A DNA stretch of 64,000 bases from Amyelois transitella (Eukaryota > Arthropoda > Insecta > Lepidoptera > Pyralidae), in NCBI RefSeq assembly GCF_032362555.1, contig NC_083535.1, forward strand, positions 1,550,001 through 1,614,000. Reading direction: 5' to 3'. Below, in pieces: positions 1-13,290 of this stretch (the first letter of the stretch is position 1; the number at the start of each line of letters is the position of its first letter). Position numbers and translations under genes: made by a program. Below the pieces are notes generated by a model. That model made no database searches. It was not told the DNA's origin and saw nothing but the letters and a program-made list of their open reading frames with translations.

Positions 1-539
1 AGTACAAAAAACTTAAAAATTAATATTACAATAAATTAAAAACACACAAAAGGAAAAAGCGAGCATATTTGCTAAAATAATATAGAAAACAAGCTCTTCA
101 GATGATTTTCATAAGGTGCTGCATAAGATAATCCAGAATTTCGATTTTTATACTTAATCAAAAAAATATCATCGGACTGAACAGATTTAAAACACGTACT
201 TTCTATATTAAATTATAGTTTAGCTGGATCATAAAGATGTGGTGACATCTGAAATATCACATGACTATTACTTCCTCTACAAAGGTTTTCCATTCTTTCA
301 GGTGTTCCAGTTTTCAAAATCATTTATAGCCATATAAAAGTATCATGCTATAAAGTTTCATTCAATTCAATCTTTGAATATTATGAATCAACATTTTCCA
401 CAATCTAAATATTCAAATATCATTTCTAAAAAAGTTTTCGAATGAATCCATTTAAATCCATTTTTTTTTCTTACAATCGCCCATCACTATTCGTCACGTC
501 CATCACCACACCACACCAGACATTTCAATTCATTCATCT

Positions 540-642
540 TTCTTTCAGAATTTTCAGCTGTATTCACGTCAAGTGATATTTTTTTCTTGTAAAGTGTAAC
601 TTAAATTGATTTAAAATACATTGTGTCGGCAAATAAATATAG
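540..642 (+). other. Candidate 5' noncoding exon of the LPCAT3-like gene
   Basis: A strong donor, AG|GTAAGT, follows position 642, and the coding exon opens with an acceptor at 1851-1852 that leaves only GAC before the ATG. An untranslated first exon ending at 642 would explain this. The exon's 5' limit is unknown and the link is inferred from splice signals only. Confidence 0.35.
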
Positions 643-1146
643 GTAAGTTTTGGTAATTGCAATTAATATGAATGTCTGACATCATCATTTTTTGTTGATA
701 TTAGGGACGCAGTGCTGAATTGCAGATTTTAATGACCTAGGTACTATGTAGATTCATGCGAATGTCTTTATTAATGCAACAATGAATGATTGTTTATATA
801 CAATAATTCAGTTAGCTATTATAGTATGAACATACCTACACTACCTCTGCAATTGCGATTTACTTATATAATTTTCTTAACTAGGTACCTATTTATTTGT
901 ATCATATTTGCCAACCCCGAAATCTGCAACAATATTCCATGATACTAAAACCCATTTTGCTAGCGATTTTCCCCTAGATTCAGATTGAAGTCAGATTTTT
1001 ACCCAAAGTGACTCATATAATTAAAATAATTTGGAAATTATAATTAAAATAATTTAGTATGTTGCAGATTTTTGCTTAAGCCACATATTCACAGTACATG
1101 TTCCCTTAGACCCAGCAGACTCCTATGAGTGCTTGTACTTGTTTGG

Positions 1147-1198
1147 AAAAAGTGGAGTGAATATAAAAACCACAGTTTTTATGTTCACTCCACTTTTT
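1147..1198. repeat. Long near-perfect hairpin (23-bp arms, 6-nt loop)
   Basis: Arms 1147-1169 and 1176-1198 are reverse complements apart from one U-G wobble. The loop is CCACAG. It lies in the presumed 5' intron of the LPCAT3-like gene on the plus strand. Confidence 0.85.
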
Positions 1199-1855
1199 CT
1201 CATGTCAACATTTGTTTTATTAAATTAGTCCGAGCAAACTTGAATAGTAGAGCACAGTTCAACTTCATTCCAATTGTTTACGAACGTCCAAGTGTGCTCA
1301 GATTGGATGTTTTTGTGTAGCTATCTGAGCCGGCTCGGCCCGAGAGTACTCACACTGTGGAAACACAGTTTTTATTAGAAAATTATCATTGGTTGGTGTA
1401 ATTACTATGATTACTGTTTAAGAAAAAGGTAAAATGTGTATCCTGTTTGGTATTTCAAAGAACTAAATAAAAAAGAATAGGATGTGAATCTGAAAATGTT
1501 TCATGCAGTTACAGAATTCTGTCTGTCTCTGCCAAATGTCATCAAAATCGGTCCAGTAGCTTTTATGTGAAATCATTCCAAACTTACACACCAAAATACA
1601 AATGTTTGCTCTTTATAACTAGTAAGTATAGATTATTTAAGAAGTATAGAAAAATCACATACCTACAGACTTAATTTAACAATTTGGTATGTTCTCAGTT
1701 GCACCCAATGCCCTAGTTCTAGGCCTGTTGTTAGAAATACTCAATTTAACCCTATAAATTCGCTCTGGCAACATCAAGCCAGGCAAATCTACCAGTTTGT
1801 GTCTATACCTATAGTTTCAATGAGATAAATTTAATAACTCTATTCTTTACAGGAC

Positions 1856-4800
1856 ATGTTCGGCACAGGCCTTGGCCTTCTGGGCTGGTTAGGGCTCAGC
1901 CCCGTACCCTTCATAGCCTCCGCTATAGGCACAACTGAGCCAGCACTACGTCTGCTAATATCTATTATACTGGGATATCCCTATGCAGTAATATATCACA
2001 AATATGTACGATCAGAAAAACAATTTCGAAACCTTTACTTCATTTTGACTGGACTCGACTTGGCATATTACAATTTTGGCTTTTCGCTGTACCACAATTT
2101 AATACCAGCAGTGGTGATATACCTCACAACAATGTTCCTGAAGCCGGGCAAATTAAATGCGATCGTATCATTCGTGTTCAACTTGGGCTATATTTTAGTG
2201 GGTTACATAGTGACCGAATCTGAGGACTATGATATCACGTGGACGATGCCTCATTGTGTGTTGACACTGAAATTGATCGCGTTATCATTCGATTTGTGGG
2301 ACGGCCAGTTGCTTGCTAAGGGTGAAAAGTTGTCTAGTAACTCCATGAAGACAGCTTTGGTGGAACAGCCTACGTTTGTGGAGTTGCTCGGTTTTGTGTA
2401 TTTCCCGGCTTGCTTCCTGGTGGGTCCCATCTTCTCGTTCCGCCGGTACAAGGATTTCATTGACGACAAGTACCCACTGGACACAGAAGCCAAGGAATAT
2501 GGACAGCAAGGCATGCAGAGGCTAATACAAGGGATATTGTATTTGGTCGCGTTCCAAGTTGGCGGTGAGTTTTAAATCAATAAGGCTCTTGTGGCTTTTG
2601 GCCATATTTCTTTATTTTCTCGGAGAGAATAGAGACACGTAATATATAATTATGTAGGTACTTAATAATACTTTGACAGAGGACTGTTTTCTGTGAATCC
2701 CCCTATTAGTAACTTTTATCACAAGTCACATACATTTAAGGGTGGCTCAATATAGGTGATCTGTTCCTTTATATACATATGATTTTCATGGTAGTTCATA
2801 TAATATGTGATCGTCTTTACATATATACCGTATAAACCATACATAGTTATAAAATCAACCAGTATGTTTGGTTTTCTATTTTAAAATATCAGTTGATACC
2901 GTTTGACGTCATTCTAATGTGTAGTCAGTTTCTTGTCCTTCAAAAGAACACTTGCAGTCAGAGGTTATATACATTTAAACATTTTAAAACTAGCAGATTA
3001 CCTACAAGGAAATTATAATTTTCATAGTTACATACAACGAAGTTTTTTTTCATCTACTAACTGATGCCAGTGACATCGTCCATCTTAAATCTCCATAGAT
3101 TTTATATGTGAAAGAGACGTAGGTATGTATGTGCCGTGTGGTTTCCGACGCTTTAGAATGGAACCACTCCATATCTCATGGATGTCGTAAAAGGCGACTA
3201 TTAGGGTAAATAAACTTGGGATTCGTTTTCTGTCACTATTTGAATCTCAATTCCATCATGCAGGCATACAGCTGAACGTGGCCTTTCAGTCTATTCGCTC
3301 TCGACTGTTGGCTCTGTCTACTTCGCAAAGGTTATAGACGTGATTAAATATATGTATGTATATTTTTTTTAACTAAGACCATTTTTACAAAACAAAAATT
3401 AAGAAGTACAAAGTGTTTTTGTGTAAGTATGTATGTGTATGTTTAATATGTGGATATAAATATATGTATGTGTTTGTTACTGTATCACGCCTGAACGGAT
3501 TTTCATGTAACCTTGCAGTAGTTAATAGGTAGGTATAGCTTAGACATTGGAATAACATAATGAGTTACAAAAACATAGAGATTTCGTCAAGAAGGCGGAC
3601 GAATTCGCTGGCCGAAACTAGCTAGCTAGAAGTATAAAATTAATGTCGCCTTTTCTTTTCAGGAAGCGTGTTCAGCATGAAGTACATGCTGTCCGATGAT
3701 TTCTCAGAAAATTCATTCTTCTACAAACATATGTATTGCGGGTTGTGGGCTCACTTCGCTCTCTACAAATACATATCGTGTTGGCTTTTGACAGAAGGTA
3801 AGATGTGTTATTGACTGACTAACTAGCAGAAGGTAAGATGTCTTATTGACTGACTAGTTGTAGCGTGTGGCTTCGTCCGGTTATTAGTTTTATCAGTAGG
3901 TACTTACATCAATTTGTAACAATGACTCTTTTTTGAAACAGTAACATTAGTAAAACCTTTTAGGATCAGGAAGTTGGACTCCCGTTAAGTTGAAATTCCA
4001 TAAAGTAGATTTGACCAGAATGTTAGGATTTCATGGTTTTGTTTAATCGTAAACTTACCGTAAGTATACCGAATAAGTAGGTATCACTACATAGTATAAA
4101 ACAAAGTCGCTATTTTAGTCTGTTTGTCTGTATGCTTAAATCTTTAAAATTACGCAACGGATTTTGATGCGGTTTTTTGTAACAGGTAGAGTGATTCAAG
4201 AGGAAGGTTTGTATGTATAAATTTTGCACCCGTGCGAAGCCGGGGCGGGTCGCTAGTAATTAATATTTCTTTATTTTATACTATCGTGAGAAAACCAGCA
4301 AATTCTAATAAAGTTTTGCCTGAAAAGTTTGTGGAGGTCAGACGGGGGTCATTTCGTGTAAAAAATTGATTTTAAACTGTGCAAGATCTCGTTCATAGAC
4401 GGGCCCCGGGCTCTTCTCCGGAGAGGTGAAGACTCAATCGGAACTAACCCCAGGAGGATTCCTCCGGAGTCGAAGTCCATTTAAAACCTACCGTGTGGTT
4501 CCCGACACTTAAGAATAGGACTTCCCGTTCTTTTCCATGAAAATTTCGTAAAAGGCGACTAAGGGATAGGCTGATAAACTTGAGATTCTTCTTTTAGGCG
4601 ATGAGCTAGCAACCTGTCACTATTTGCCACTACTCACAAAGGACTAATATAGGTTTCTGGGTATCTATTGATATAACTACAATCACATCGAGTATCCAGG
4701 TCATAATATAACATCACTAGCTGTGCCGACTTCGTCCGCGTGGATTAGTTTTGGACATCATTGAAGCCCTCAAGGATGAATAATTTTCCCCGGTTTTTTT

Positions 4801-7174
4801 ACATTTTCCATTATTTCTCTGCATTTGCTCCTTATAGTTGCAGCGTGATCTTTGCGAGCGATCTATCGAGCCTTCCTCGATAAATGGTCTATTCAACGCA
4901 AAAAGAACTTTTCAATTCGAACCAGTAGTTCTTGAGATTAGCGCGTTCAAACAAACTCTTCAGCTTTATAATAATATAGTATAGATTAATCTATCGACCG
5001 GTTTGTCAATTTTAAATAAATTACTACAATATAGCATAAAGTCAATAGGTCTTGTAGAGTACCTACAATTAGGTCTTAAGTATTCATCGGCCGATGTTAC
5101 AATTACGAAACAATGATAGTGACAAAACTGTTGATGAATATTCAATTTCGTCAACGAGTCACACAGTGGTGAATAACAAATAAGTTTACGTTTTTTAAAC
5201 TACGAGTTAAATTAACTCTTAAAAAGATTTGGAGAAAGGACGCTGTCGCATGTTTTTAACGCGCTATAAGCTATCGCTGTACCGATTCACGTCTTAATAA
5301 AAAGGGAGACAGCATTCGTTTTTTGAGTGATGCTTCATTTCTCGCGCATTTAAAAAAAAAGTATGAATGAATGCATGATGTTCGCTGTGTGGTTCCCGGC
5401 ACCAATACAAAAAGAATAGAACCATTCCATCTCTTTCCCATGGATGTCGTAATGGGCGACTAACGGATAGGCTTACAAACTTGGGATTCTTTTTAAGGCG
5501 ATGGGCTAGCAACCTGTCACTAATCTCAATTCTATCATTAAGCCATTAAAAAAATATAGGTATATACTGCTCGAATAATCGGGTGCCTTAACAGTTCTAC
5601 TACTGATGCTCTAAATATTTGTGTTATGTAATCAGCTAAAGATATTTCAACAATGTTCTAACTTCAAATAGTCGTAGATAACCGCTCAGTGGCGTGATTG
5701 TAACTACCTATGTTATCTTATCCTCGTTAAATTTATGCATTGCATTCATTTTCAGTCTACTGCTACTAGTCTCCACTATGCCACTATCTATACTTATATC
5801 CAAAATTATAGTTCATTTGAAATGAAATGCACTATATGATCATTTCTCAAATAAATTAAGATAATTATTAATAAATAATGTGATTATTATAAATTAATAT
5901 ACATAATAAATGATTCCATTAACATTTTATTTTTCATAAATAACTTCAACAGATTAACGGTTGTATTTAAATACAGTTTTGCGTTCGATGTAAAATATAA
6001 AATATGCATGATAGAAAAGTTTTGCCAATTTTCACAACGCCTATGCGAGTAGGAGGTATAGATAAAACCGGTCCATCCCTCTAGTCCCATTGAGTTGCCC
6101 CATGGTGGGACAAGTGAGACGATTTCGTCCCTCCCAGCGGTCCCATGGGATAAGTGACAATAACGAATTTTTGAAAATCAAAAAAAAATATTTACCTAAA
6201 AAAATCTGATATTTTTCCTCACCAAACAAGTCATGGCAACTGTTGCTATGGCATACATATGTATTGTATATGGCTGGCAACTGGCTGTGCATGTTAATAT
6301 TTATGTGCAATAAATAATTAAATACAAATAAAGAAGATTGCCTACAATGGCTGCAATGGCAATATATTTATACATATAATCACGTCTATATCCCTTGCGG
6401 GGAAGACAGAGCCAACAGTCTTTTAAAGATGAAGATAGACTGAATTTTTTTTTCGCTACCAGACCAGCGTGGAGGCTTAAAGAAATTTCTTTATCAAAAT
6501 TTATAATAAATACACATACATACAATATTCAAAAATTTGTATGTTAATTAAGAAATATTGTGTTCACAGCCGCCTGCATCAGATTCGGATTGTCCTACAA
6601 CGGCATGGAGGGCGCGGCGGACAGTCGCTTCAAGACCTCCAAGTGGGACGGTTGCAACAACATCAAGCTGCTTAGGTTCGAAACCGCGACCAAGTTCCAA
6701 CACTACATAGACAGCTTCAACTGCAACACAAACTATTTCGCCGCCGAGTACATCTACAAGCGGCTCAAGTTCCTCGGTAACAGGAATCTTAGCCAATTCT
6801 TCACGTTGCTCTTCCTCGCCGCGTGGCACGGCATCAGGTCCGGTTACTACGTCACTTTCTTCAATGAATTCATCATTATGTTCATGGAAAAAGAATTGGA
6901 ATCGTTAATGGTGAAAACGAAAATGTACGACCGAATGTGGTCTCATAATGTTGTCAAATATTTATTGTATATAGTACTCAAGATGTACACAATAGTTTTT
7001 ATGGGCTGGAGTCTTGTACCTTTCGATTTGAAAGTGTATTCGAAATGGCTCAAGGTTTATTCTAGTCTTTATTTTTCAGGGTTTTTTTTGTTCTTGCCTT
7101 GGGCGTTTGCGTATAAACCGCTAATTAAAATGGCGATTACTCGTCTGCACCTTAAGAAGGAGGCGGCGGATTAA
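1856..7174 (+). CDS. LPCAT3: LPCAT3-like MBOAT lysophospholipid acyltransferase
   Basis: Spliced CDS from exons 1856-2564, 3663-3797 and 6570-7174. All junctions are GT-AG, phases agree and 1449 nt encode 482 aa, close to human LPCAT3 (487 aa). The protein is rich in membrane segments and belongs to the MBOAT family, which transfers polyunsaturated acyl chains from acyl-CoA to lysophosphatidylcholine and related lysolipids in the ER (Lands cycle; Drosophila relative nessy). The catalytic residues are visible: Asn332 in SFNCNTN and His368 in AAWHGIRSGYY, spaced 36 residues apart as in LPCAT3. The ATG lies 3 nt after an acceptor-like CAG at 1850-1852, so an upstream noncoding exon is likely. 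The C-terminus is lysine-rich (LKKEAAD) but is not a canonical KKXX signal. Intron 2 (2.8 kb) is full of repeats. The family is certain; the exact paralogue (LPCAT3 versus another MBOAT5-like member) is slightly less so. Confidence 0.93.
3131..3360 (+). mobile_element. SINE family 1 copy, diverged
   Basis: Has the head GCCGTGTGGTTTCCGACGC, the core GATGTCGTAAAAGGCGACTA, the block CTGTTGGCTCTGTCTACTTC and a TATGTATGTA tail. It lies in intron 1 of the LPCAT3-like gene. Confidence 0.85.
4095..4260 (+). mobile_element. Retroelement-like 3' fragment
   Basis: Runs from GTATAAAACAAAGTCGCT to GCGGGTCGCTAGTAATTA. It has the look of a short 3'-end repeat common in lepidopteran genomes; clade not assigned. 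Confidence 0.5.
4318..4486 (+). mobile_element. Interspersed repeat (GGGCTCTTCTCCGGAGAGG type)
   Basis: Resembles 29885-30120 on the same strand and 30850-30980 on the other: a bilateral CCCGGGCTC...CCGGAGAGGTGA block followed by a GGGACTAACGCCAGG-like phrase. Probably the 3' region of a non-LTR element. Confidence 0.55.
4490..4632 (+). mobile_element. SINE family 1 fragment (5' half)
   Basis: ACCGTGTGGTTCCCGACAC head and CTAGCAACCTGTCACTATTT core. The 3' half is missing. Confidence 0.8.
4718..4990 (+). mobile_element. Non-LTR-like repeat, 3' end (TTCGTCCGCGTGG family)
   Basis: Shares blocks such as TGCAGCGTGATCTTTG, TTCGAACCAGTAGTTCTTGA and AACTCTTCAGCTTTATAAT with copies at 19578-19845 and 38962-39236, ending in TAGTATAGAT. 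Confidence 0.75.
5238..5282 (+). repeat. Degenerate arm of the hairpin MITE family
   Basis: ACGCTGTCGCATGTTTTTAA...CTATCGCTGTACCG resembles one arm of the hairpin elements at 19420-19547 and 35970-36119. Confidence 0.45.
5386..5545 (+). mobile_element. SINE family 1 fragment (5' part)
   Basis: CTGTGTGGTTCCCGGCACC to TTCTATCATTAAGCC; it lacks the GGCTCTGTCTACC tail block. Confidence 0.85.
6375..6450 (-). mobile_element. SINE family 1 fragment (3' tail), minus
   Basis: ATATAATCACGTCTATATCC and GACAGAGCCAACAGTC are the reverse complement of the SINE tail. It sits about 120 bp before the acceptor of LPCAT3-like exon 3. Confidence 0.75.
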
Positions 7175-9195
7175 TTTGCTCAATTTTGTCGTGAAGGCAT
7201 GTCATACTCATTGTGCCTCTTCGTAATGATCAATATGCGACTTTGGAAGTCTGAAAGTGTTGTTGCGTCAGTAAGTTTATCGATATCGATAGTGTACAAT
7301 CACACACTATTAGAATATTAAAATAATATATAGCATTGCCCAAACCCTATAGTATTAATATTGCTACTCTTTGATGTTCTTGCATGTTTAATAACCCTAC
7401 AGCAATAAAAGGGGTGTTCTTGATATGATGCGTCTGTTTTTATATTTGAACGACTGTGACATCGTACAAAATGAACGTATAAACAAATTGTGAGAATGTG
7501 CTTATTAAATTGGGTAGCGTAGCGGTCAAATTGGACTGGTTCATAGTTAAAAGAATATAAGGAAATAATCTATGAGCCTTTTTTTGTTGATAAATTAATT
7601 TTCTATGCGTACACTTCATAATAATGAAAGTACTGGTGTTGACAGAACGAAGATAAATAATAATTAAAATTGGTCATTATGAAAATAATACAGTAATAGA
7701 TTAAGCATATTGTTCTTTATGAGTAGAGTGATATATAGTTGGTTAAGTAGGCAAAAACGCTAAGTGATTTGCGTAGGATATATTTTTATTTCTTTTATTT
7801 TCATAAGGTTTACGAACAATGCTTCAAACTTCGCTTTTATGCTAATTACGATGTACCTTTTATTCTAAGCAGGTGACTGGGATGTAAGTCAATTTGTAAT
7901 AAAAATGAAAATTGCAGTGTACGTAAATTTTGTCACAAAATCTATTTTATTTTGTATTTAAAGGTAACTGTGACTGGCTATCAAAGTTGTTGAATACCAA
8001 AACTGGGGGCGTATCGGAGACGGTTAGTGACATTGATTTATTTGCCACCACGTCCTGGAAACTCATTTGGACATTTCATATAAAGTGTCATCTGTCAATA
8101 TTGAAGCAGGGGTTATCTTCATAAAGACCATGTACCTACTTGTGGTAATAATTGTAAGACAGTTTGGGTCTATGGCTCTTTGGCCCTGGTAATTAAGCTA
8201 TCTTTCTGATTACTATCTAACCATTTGTTCTAGTGTCCGTTCTGAACGTACTATTAACAATTCTGTGATGGCGGTCTCTCCGTGTTGGGTGTGTCCAGTT
8301 ACATACAAACTCCAATAATACAAAACGCACGCCTTCGGTTTTAGGCATGGCGGCTTTTAATGACCAACCGAATCCCCTGTTACTTCAACCATTAATAATA
8401 ATAAGGGTTGGCATCACGTTTCTTTCATTCCAACGTGTCCCATTTATAGTTTAAGTAGGAATGCTCATTTTCTGAATTTATAGTATAAAAATAAGCTTAT
8501 AAAATTTAAAATACCACATAATTTGCATTTATTGTGAAATTCACTTTAACAATTAATCTGCAATTTTCATATTTTCATGTGTTTTATTATTATCATTATT
8601 TTAAGAAAATAAACGTACCTGAGGCACATAATAATTGTAATGGTACAGTGGCATCAAATAATAACACTTAGGATAGTTTTATAAACGATCAAAATTTACC
8701 TGGTCCACAAAAGCCTCGATGGCCCGAGTCGATATTGGCTCTGATATCGATAACATTTCAGCCCCTCACTATGTAAAGCTAAGTGATTACTCAGATATAT
8801 ACTCAGCTTCGTAAATCGTAACAGGTCGACAATCCTTAACTATATTCAATTGATGGTAGATTTAAAAGAAGGCTTGCTTCTCATTAAATAAAAGTAAATT
8901 ACAAATCAACATGACATATTGACATCCAGTAATAAGGAACAGTGGGTCTATTCACGAACATTGCAAAGGCATGTATCTTCCCTGTCTGATTAAAATAAAT
9001 TGAATTAACTTCGATGTTAAAGAAATGAAAGTGTAGTGTGAAGTGAATAAACCCGACCGACCGACCTGGAACAAACTATCAAAAGCACAAAATATAATTT
9101 AGGCTCATTGTTTGACATTTACTTTAGAATTTTTCATTAATTAATTGCTCAATTCCAAATGAATTTGTCGTCTAAATAAAGTTATTTCGAATTAA
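7175..9195 (+). other. Presumed long 3' UTR of the LPCAT3-like gene
   Basis: About 2 kb with no coding signal and almost no recognisable repeats, unlike the neighbouring introns. It ends at AATAAA (9175-9180), followed by an A-run and a T/G-rich stretch (GGTTTTCTGTTTTATTTG), a plausible cleavage site. The extent is inferred. Confidence 0.45.
9175..9180 (+). terminator. LPCAT3: Candidate polyadenylation signal AATAAA
   Basis: Canonical hexamer with a downstream GT-rich element. It is the best-looking site after the LPCAT3-like stop codon, but 2 kb away. Confidence 0.4.
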
Positions 9196-12100
9196 AAAAA
9201 AAAGGTTTTCTGTTTTATTTGTAAACTTAAATTCTTACGTACATTTTATGGTTTATCTATATCTTTATTTCTCATAATGTTTACCCATACAAAAGGTTAT
9301 AATATCAGGTTTGTAACAAAAAATACATGAAGTTAGATGAATTAAAGGCAATTTATGTGTTAAATTAAACAACACTGTCACTGGATGAGAGAAAAATATT
9401 CTTTGTCTATTTTTTGCGGCTGACAACTTACAAAAATCTGTATTTTATGATTTTGCAATAACGTTGTTTCTCATGGTATTTTCTCTAGTAATCGTAATAA
9501 ATCAAATTTAAATAATCATGGTAAACTTATGCACTGAATGTCAATTCCTTAATACTTACTAATGCGTAATAAATAATATAAATTAAAAATCATTAAGAAG
9601 ATCAATAGTTATGAATTGGTTATATATTTAATTGAAACAGATATGTATTTATATAGTTTGTGAATTATTTTTGAAAAAAAAATTGTATATTTTTTTGTGT
9701 ATTTATATACTTACATATTGTATTGTAACAGAGAAATATTTGGTTATATTGTATCACATAAAAATGTGAAGCTGATTTTGAAAAACCGCCGCGGTTTTGT
9801 CAAATCAATAAATTTTCGGACTAGCATTTTTTTTTCCTTCATCTATTAACTACTTGTCCCCGTATCTTATCTTTAAGGTAAAAGAAATCTTTATTCCTAT
9901 TTTACTGTATTGTATTTTCATTTATAAAGCAATTTCGTGAGACCAGTAAACAAATAAAAAATTCCGAATAATGTTATATTTGAAACTTTTCGTCACAATA
10001 TTATATGAATCCGTCTGGCGTTAGTCCCGGCTGCGTCATCACCTTTGTGGTGAGGAACCCGCGAATTCTTACCTATAGTTATAATTTCATCTTTAAATAC
10101 TATCGCCTGTCAATATTCACCATTTTCAATTTTTCCATTTTTCCTATGACTAGTCTGTAACTTAATGTTCCAAGTTATTTAGATGAGATAATACTTAGTT
10201 GTAACGGCTGGACCGACGGGGCTATATTTGCCTTGAAAGATTTGTAAAAGTTGAGGGATGGTTTTGGTGTATACAATAAAGAAATCACAAATTATTTTGG
10301 GCTCTTAATTTTTTTCCTACTGCTGGGCAAAGGCCGTACCTGTATATTCTTGATGCAGAGTAGTTTGGACTTTAAATGATTGGTGTAATAAGGGATAATA
10401 GGTTAAAATAAATATATACAAATATTTCGTTTTCGTTCAATATGTCGTCTACCTAAAGTGAGACGTGCAATAATGATTTAAAAGAAGTTACAACAATTAC
10501 CCTTCTATTTCAACATTACCTAAAATTATTTTTTATTTCCCAAAATATAGTATATTTCCCTTTAGTTGTTGTAACAGATTTTTAAATTGATATTTATGTG
10601 CCTACATACCTATATGATTTTTCGAGTTTGTCAAAATTATCAAATTCCAATGTAACATTTTGGAATGATGTTGCTACTCTTGCGAGTAGGTACTTTTTTA
10701 TGTTTGTTTCAACTCTTTTTTTATTATTTCTACATCCAATATGTACAGTCAACCGCATATCAAATTACCCTGCATAAAACTATGATACGGTAATAAGTGA
10801 ACAGTAAATTTAAGTAGGTTTATATTCTGTTGACTGTACTAAGCTGTGATGGTTTTCTGCTCTTTTCTTAGATTTCAGTAAAATCAGGTCACATTTGGTA
10901 AATGTTTCATACGCACATTCCCTGCATTAAGTACCTACATAAATAAAACTTGTTAGAAGTTAGTTAGTGCAATGTTTTTTTAATTCACTGTTCACAGATT
11001 AACAAGATAATCCAGAGAGGAGGTTGTGGAGGCGGCGTGGGAACTTCCACCTGTGGCCAATCGGCGCCCGCCCTGCGTATTGATCGCACCGCCCTAGCCC
11101 GTCAGAAAAAAAAAAATGAACACGTCATGCCCGCGCTTGCCTCTGTACAGAGTAAAGAAGACAGCTATATCCGTGCTCTGTGATCACCACGTTTTAAAAT
11201 GGAACGAGGAAAACTGATTTTGGCGCCAAGCGGGGTTTGTTTTTTTTTTTATTTATACTAGACAGCTGCAAATACTAATGCTTTACATACTGTAACAACA
11301 TTTCTATATTTGAGACCATACCTACCTAAGTGATAGCATCTTTTGGATACCAAAGAACCTCTATTTAGTACTATTATCAACTCTATTATACTGTAGCTTA
11401 ATACCACATGGTCCTTTTATGATTTTGGTTTTAGTGGGCACAATTTATTAACTTATTTTTTCTAACTATCAATTTAACCCATAATTCCAAGACGATACAA
11501 CATAGTAGACAAAAGAAAATATGTAAGTACATAGTGGTGTCATTTTCAGTATGTGAAATTCAATGGGTATTGCCTATTGTTTCTTATAATTAAAAAATAA
11601 AGGGAAGCCAATCTTGCTTGGTTAAAATACACATCGACCACATCTACAGAAGGTACAGTCCTCTGCAAAAGTAAATAATAAAATTTTAAAAATTGCTTTA
11701 TCTTAATAACTTAGCTTTGCAGAGTAACCGCACTCCATATCTCTCCTATGAATGTCTTTAAAGGCGACTAAGGGAGGAACTGATAAACAGGGACTCTTCT
11801 TGTAAGCGATGGGCTAGCAACCTGTCACCATTTGAATCCCAATTTGATCCTTAAACCATATACCACTGAACGTGGACTCTGTCTACCCGGCGAGGGATTT
11901 AAACGTAAAATAGTATGTGCCTATGTGTTACATTATAGGCGCAATTTCAGCATTAAAATTGCCAGTACAGATCTGAAGGCATTGTCGCATCGTATACCGA
12001 TAAAACAGTAGGTAGTCACGCGAAGCCCTATTCCTCCCCTTGGGAACCCAAACATCTGTCTAATGCAAAAGCAAAGCTACCGAGCATTCAAGCCGCCTCT

Positions 12101-13039
12101 ATAGGTATCTAATGACTATGTCTACCTACCTACATATCTACCAATCGATGATTGTATGTAGAAGATAGATAAACTCTTTATTGCATCATGAAAAAAAATA
12201 CAGGCCATAGATTTTACGAACGGCGAACAATAGATTATGAGCAGGTAGATACTATTTTCTTCACGAAAACCTATTAACATAATGTTTTTTTTTAACTTAG
12301 TGATACTATTCCATCGTCAATGTCAAGTTTGTTTTTCTACATTATTATGTGAAACAATACCTATCTCTTTTCACTAAGTATATACATATTATAAATTCTC
12401 TTTATTTTCTCTGTCATTCTTCTGTCTGTCTTCAAGCATAAATTTTGTTTCAAATACATATTCAGACAAATCTCAAATGCATTAGGTATAATAACACCCT
12501 CACAACCGTCGAAAGAAAATATCATTATTTGTATTGTATTGTTTGTTATTATCCTAGCATAATAAAAAACTTGTGTTTAATGCAACAGGTTACGAGGCTG
12601 AAATTAATTCAGTACGTATAATAGCTACTTTGGTGACGACATAATTTAGCGAGCCATTGCTTTGTCACATTTGAATTAAGAATAAGTTCATTATTTTTTT
12701 TTAAAGAATAACTGGAAGTAAATTTAAATACGAAGGCTCTACCAAGCAGTTTAATTATCCTGTTAGATTGTACTGCAGCTGTATATACAGTTCGTGCGAT
12801 AAATTATAATTTTTTCAAACCAAGTATTTGTTAGAAAGCACGGTTACATTAGGTGAAAGTAGGTACTTTTTTTCAGTCGTCTTCTACGACATTCATGAGA
12901 AAGAAAAAACTACTAAATGTAGGTAAATAACTATTAAAAAATATCGAAGTACTTTTCGAAAATGCGGAAGACACGCGAATTCTACTAAATCACTAAACCT
13001 ATAAATTCGCAAAAGTGGAAAAGGACATCTCATAGACAA
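9196..13039. other. Intergenic, AT-rich; no gene recognised
   Basis: Holds a short repeat near 9995-10070 (GTTAGTCCCGGCTGCGTCAT), a GC-rich island at 10990-11235 and a SINE copy at 11725-11920. The rest is AT-rich sequence without splice-supported coding potential. Confidence 0.55.
11725..11920 (+). mobile_element. SINE family 1 copy, 5'-truncated and diverged
   Basis: AAGGCGACTAAGGGAGG, CGATGGGCTAGCAACCTGTC and CTCTGTCTACCCGGCGAGGG blocks in the family order. Confidence 0.8.
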
Positions 13040-13290
13040 CTATTGCTTGGCTATTATATTGGTAGAACGCTTGTCTATGACACCGGTGGTCCCGGGTTCG
13101 AATCCCGCATGATGAGAAAAGAACTTTTTCTGATTGGCCTGGGTCTTGGATGTTTATCTATATATATACGTATTTATTATAATATATAGTAGGTATCGTT
13201 GAGTTAGTATCTCGTAACACAAGTCTCGAACTTACTTCGAGACTATCTCAATCAGTGTAATTTGTCCCGTATATATTTATTTATTATTTT
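13040..13290 (+). mobile_element. tRNA-derived SINE
   Basis: Contains a Pol III B box, GGTTCGAATCC, at 13095-13105, preceded by GGTAGAACGCTTGTCTATGA. A non-tRNA body follows (TTGGCCTGGGTCTTGGATG, then a TCTCGAACTTACTTCGAGA mini-palindrome) with a TTTATTTATT tail. It cannot fold as a complete tRNA. Confidence 0.75.

Larger units (their letters stand above)
1..1855. other. AT-rich upstream region and presumed 5' UTR intron
   Basis: No coding exon was recognised. Contents seen: the candidate noncoding exon ending at 642, a 23-bp stem hairpin at 1147-1198, and a short retroelement-like 3' end near 1505-1625 (phrases such as ATCAAAATCGGTCCAGTAGC). Confidence 0.5.

Noticed and set aside
6548-6829. 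93-codon minus ORF
   Set aside because: Antisense shadow of LPCAT3-like exon 3.
13095-13105. Possible tRNA gene (B box GGTTCGAATCC)
   Set aside because: No complete cloverleaf; the flanking body matches a tRNA-derived SINE pattern.
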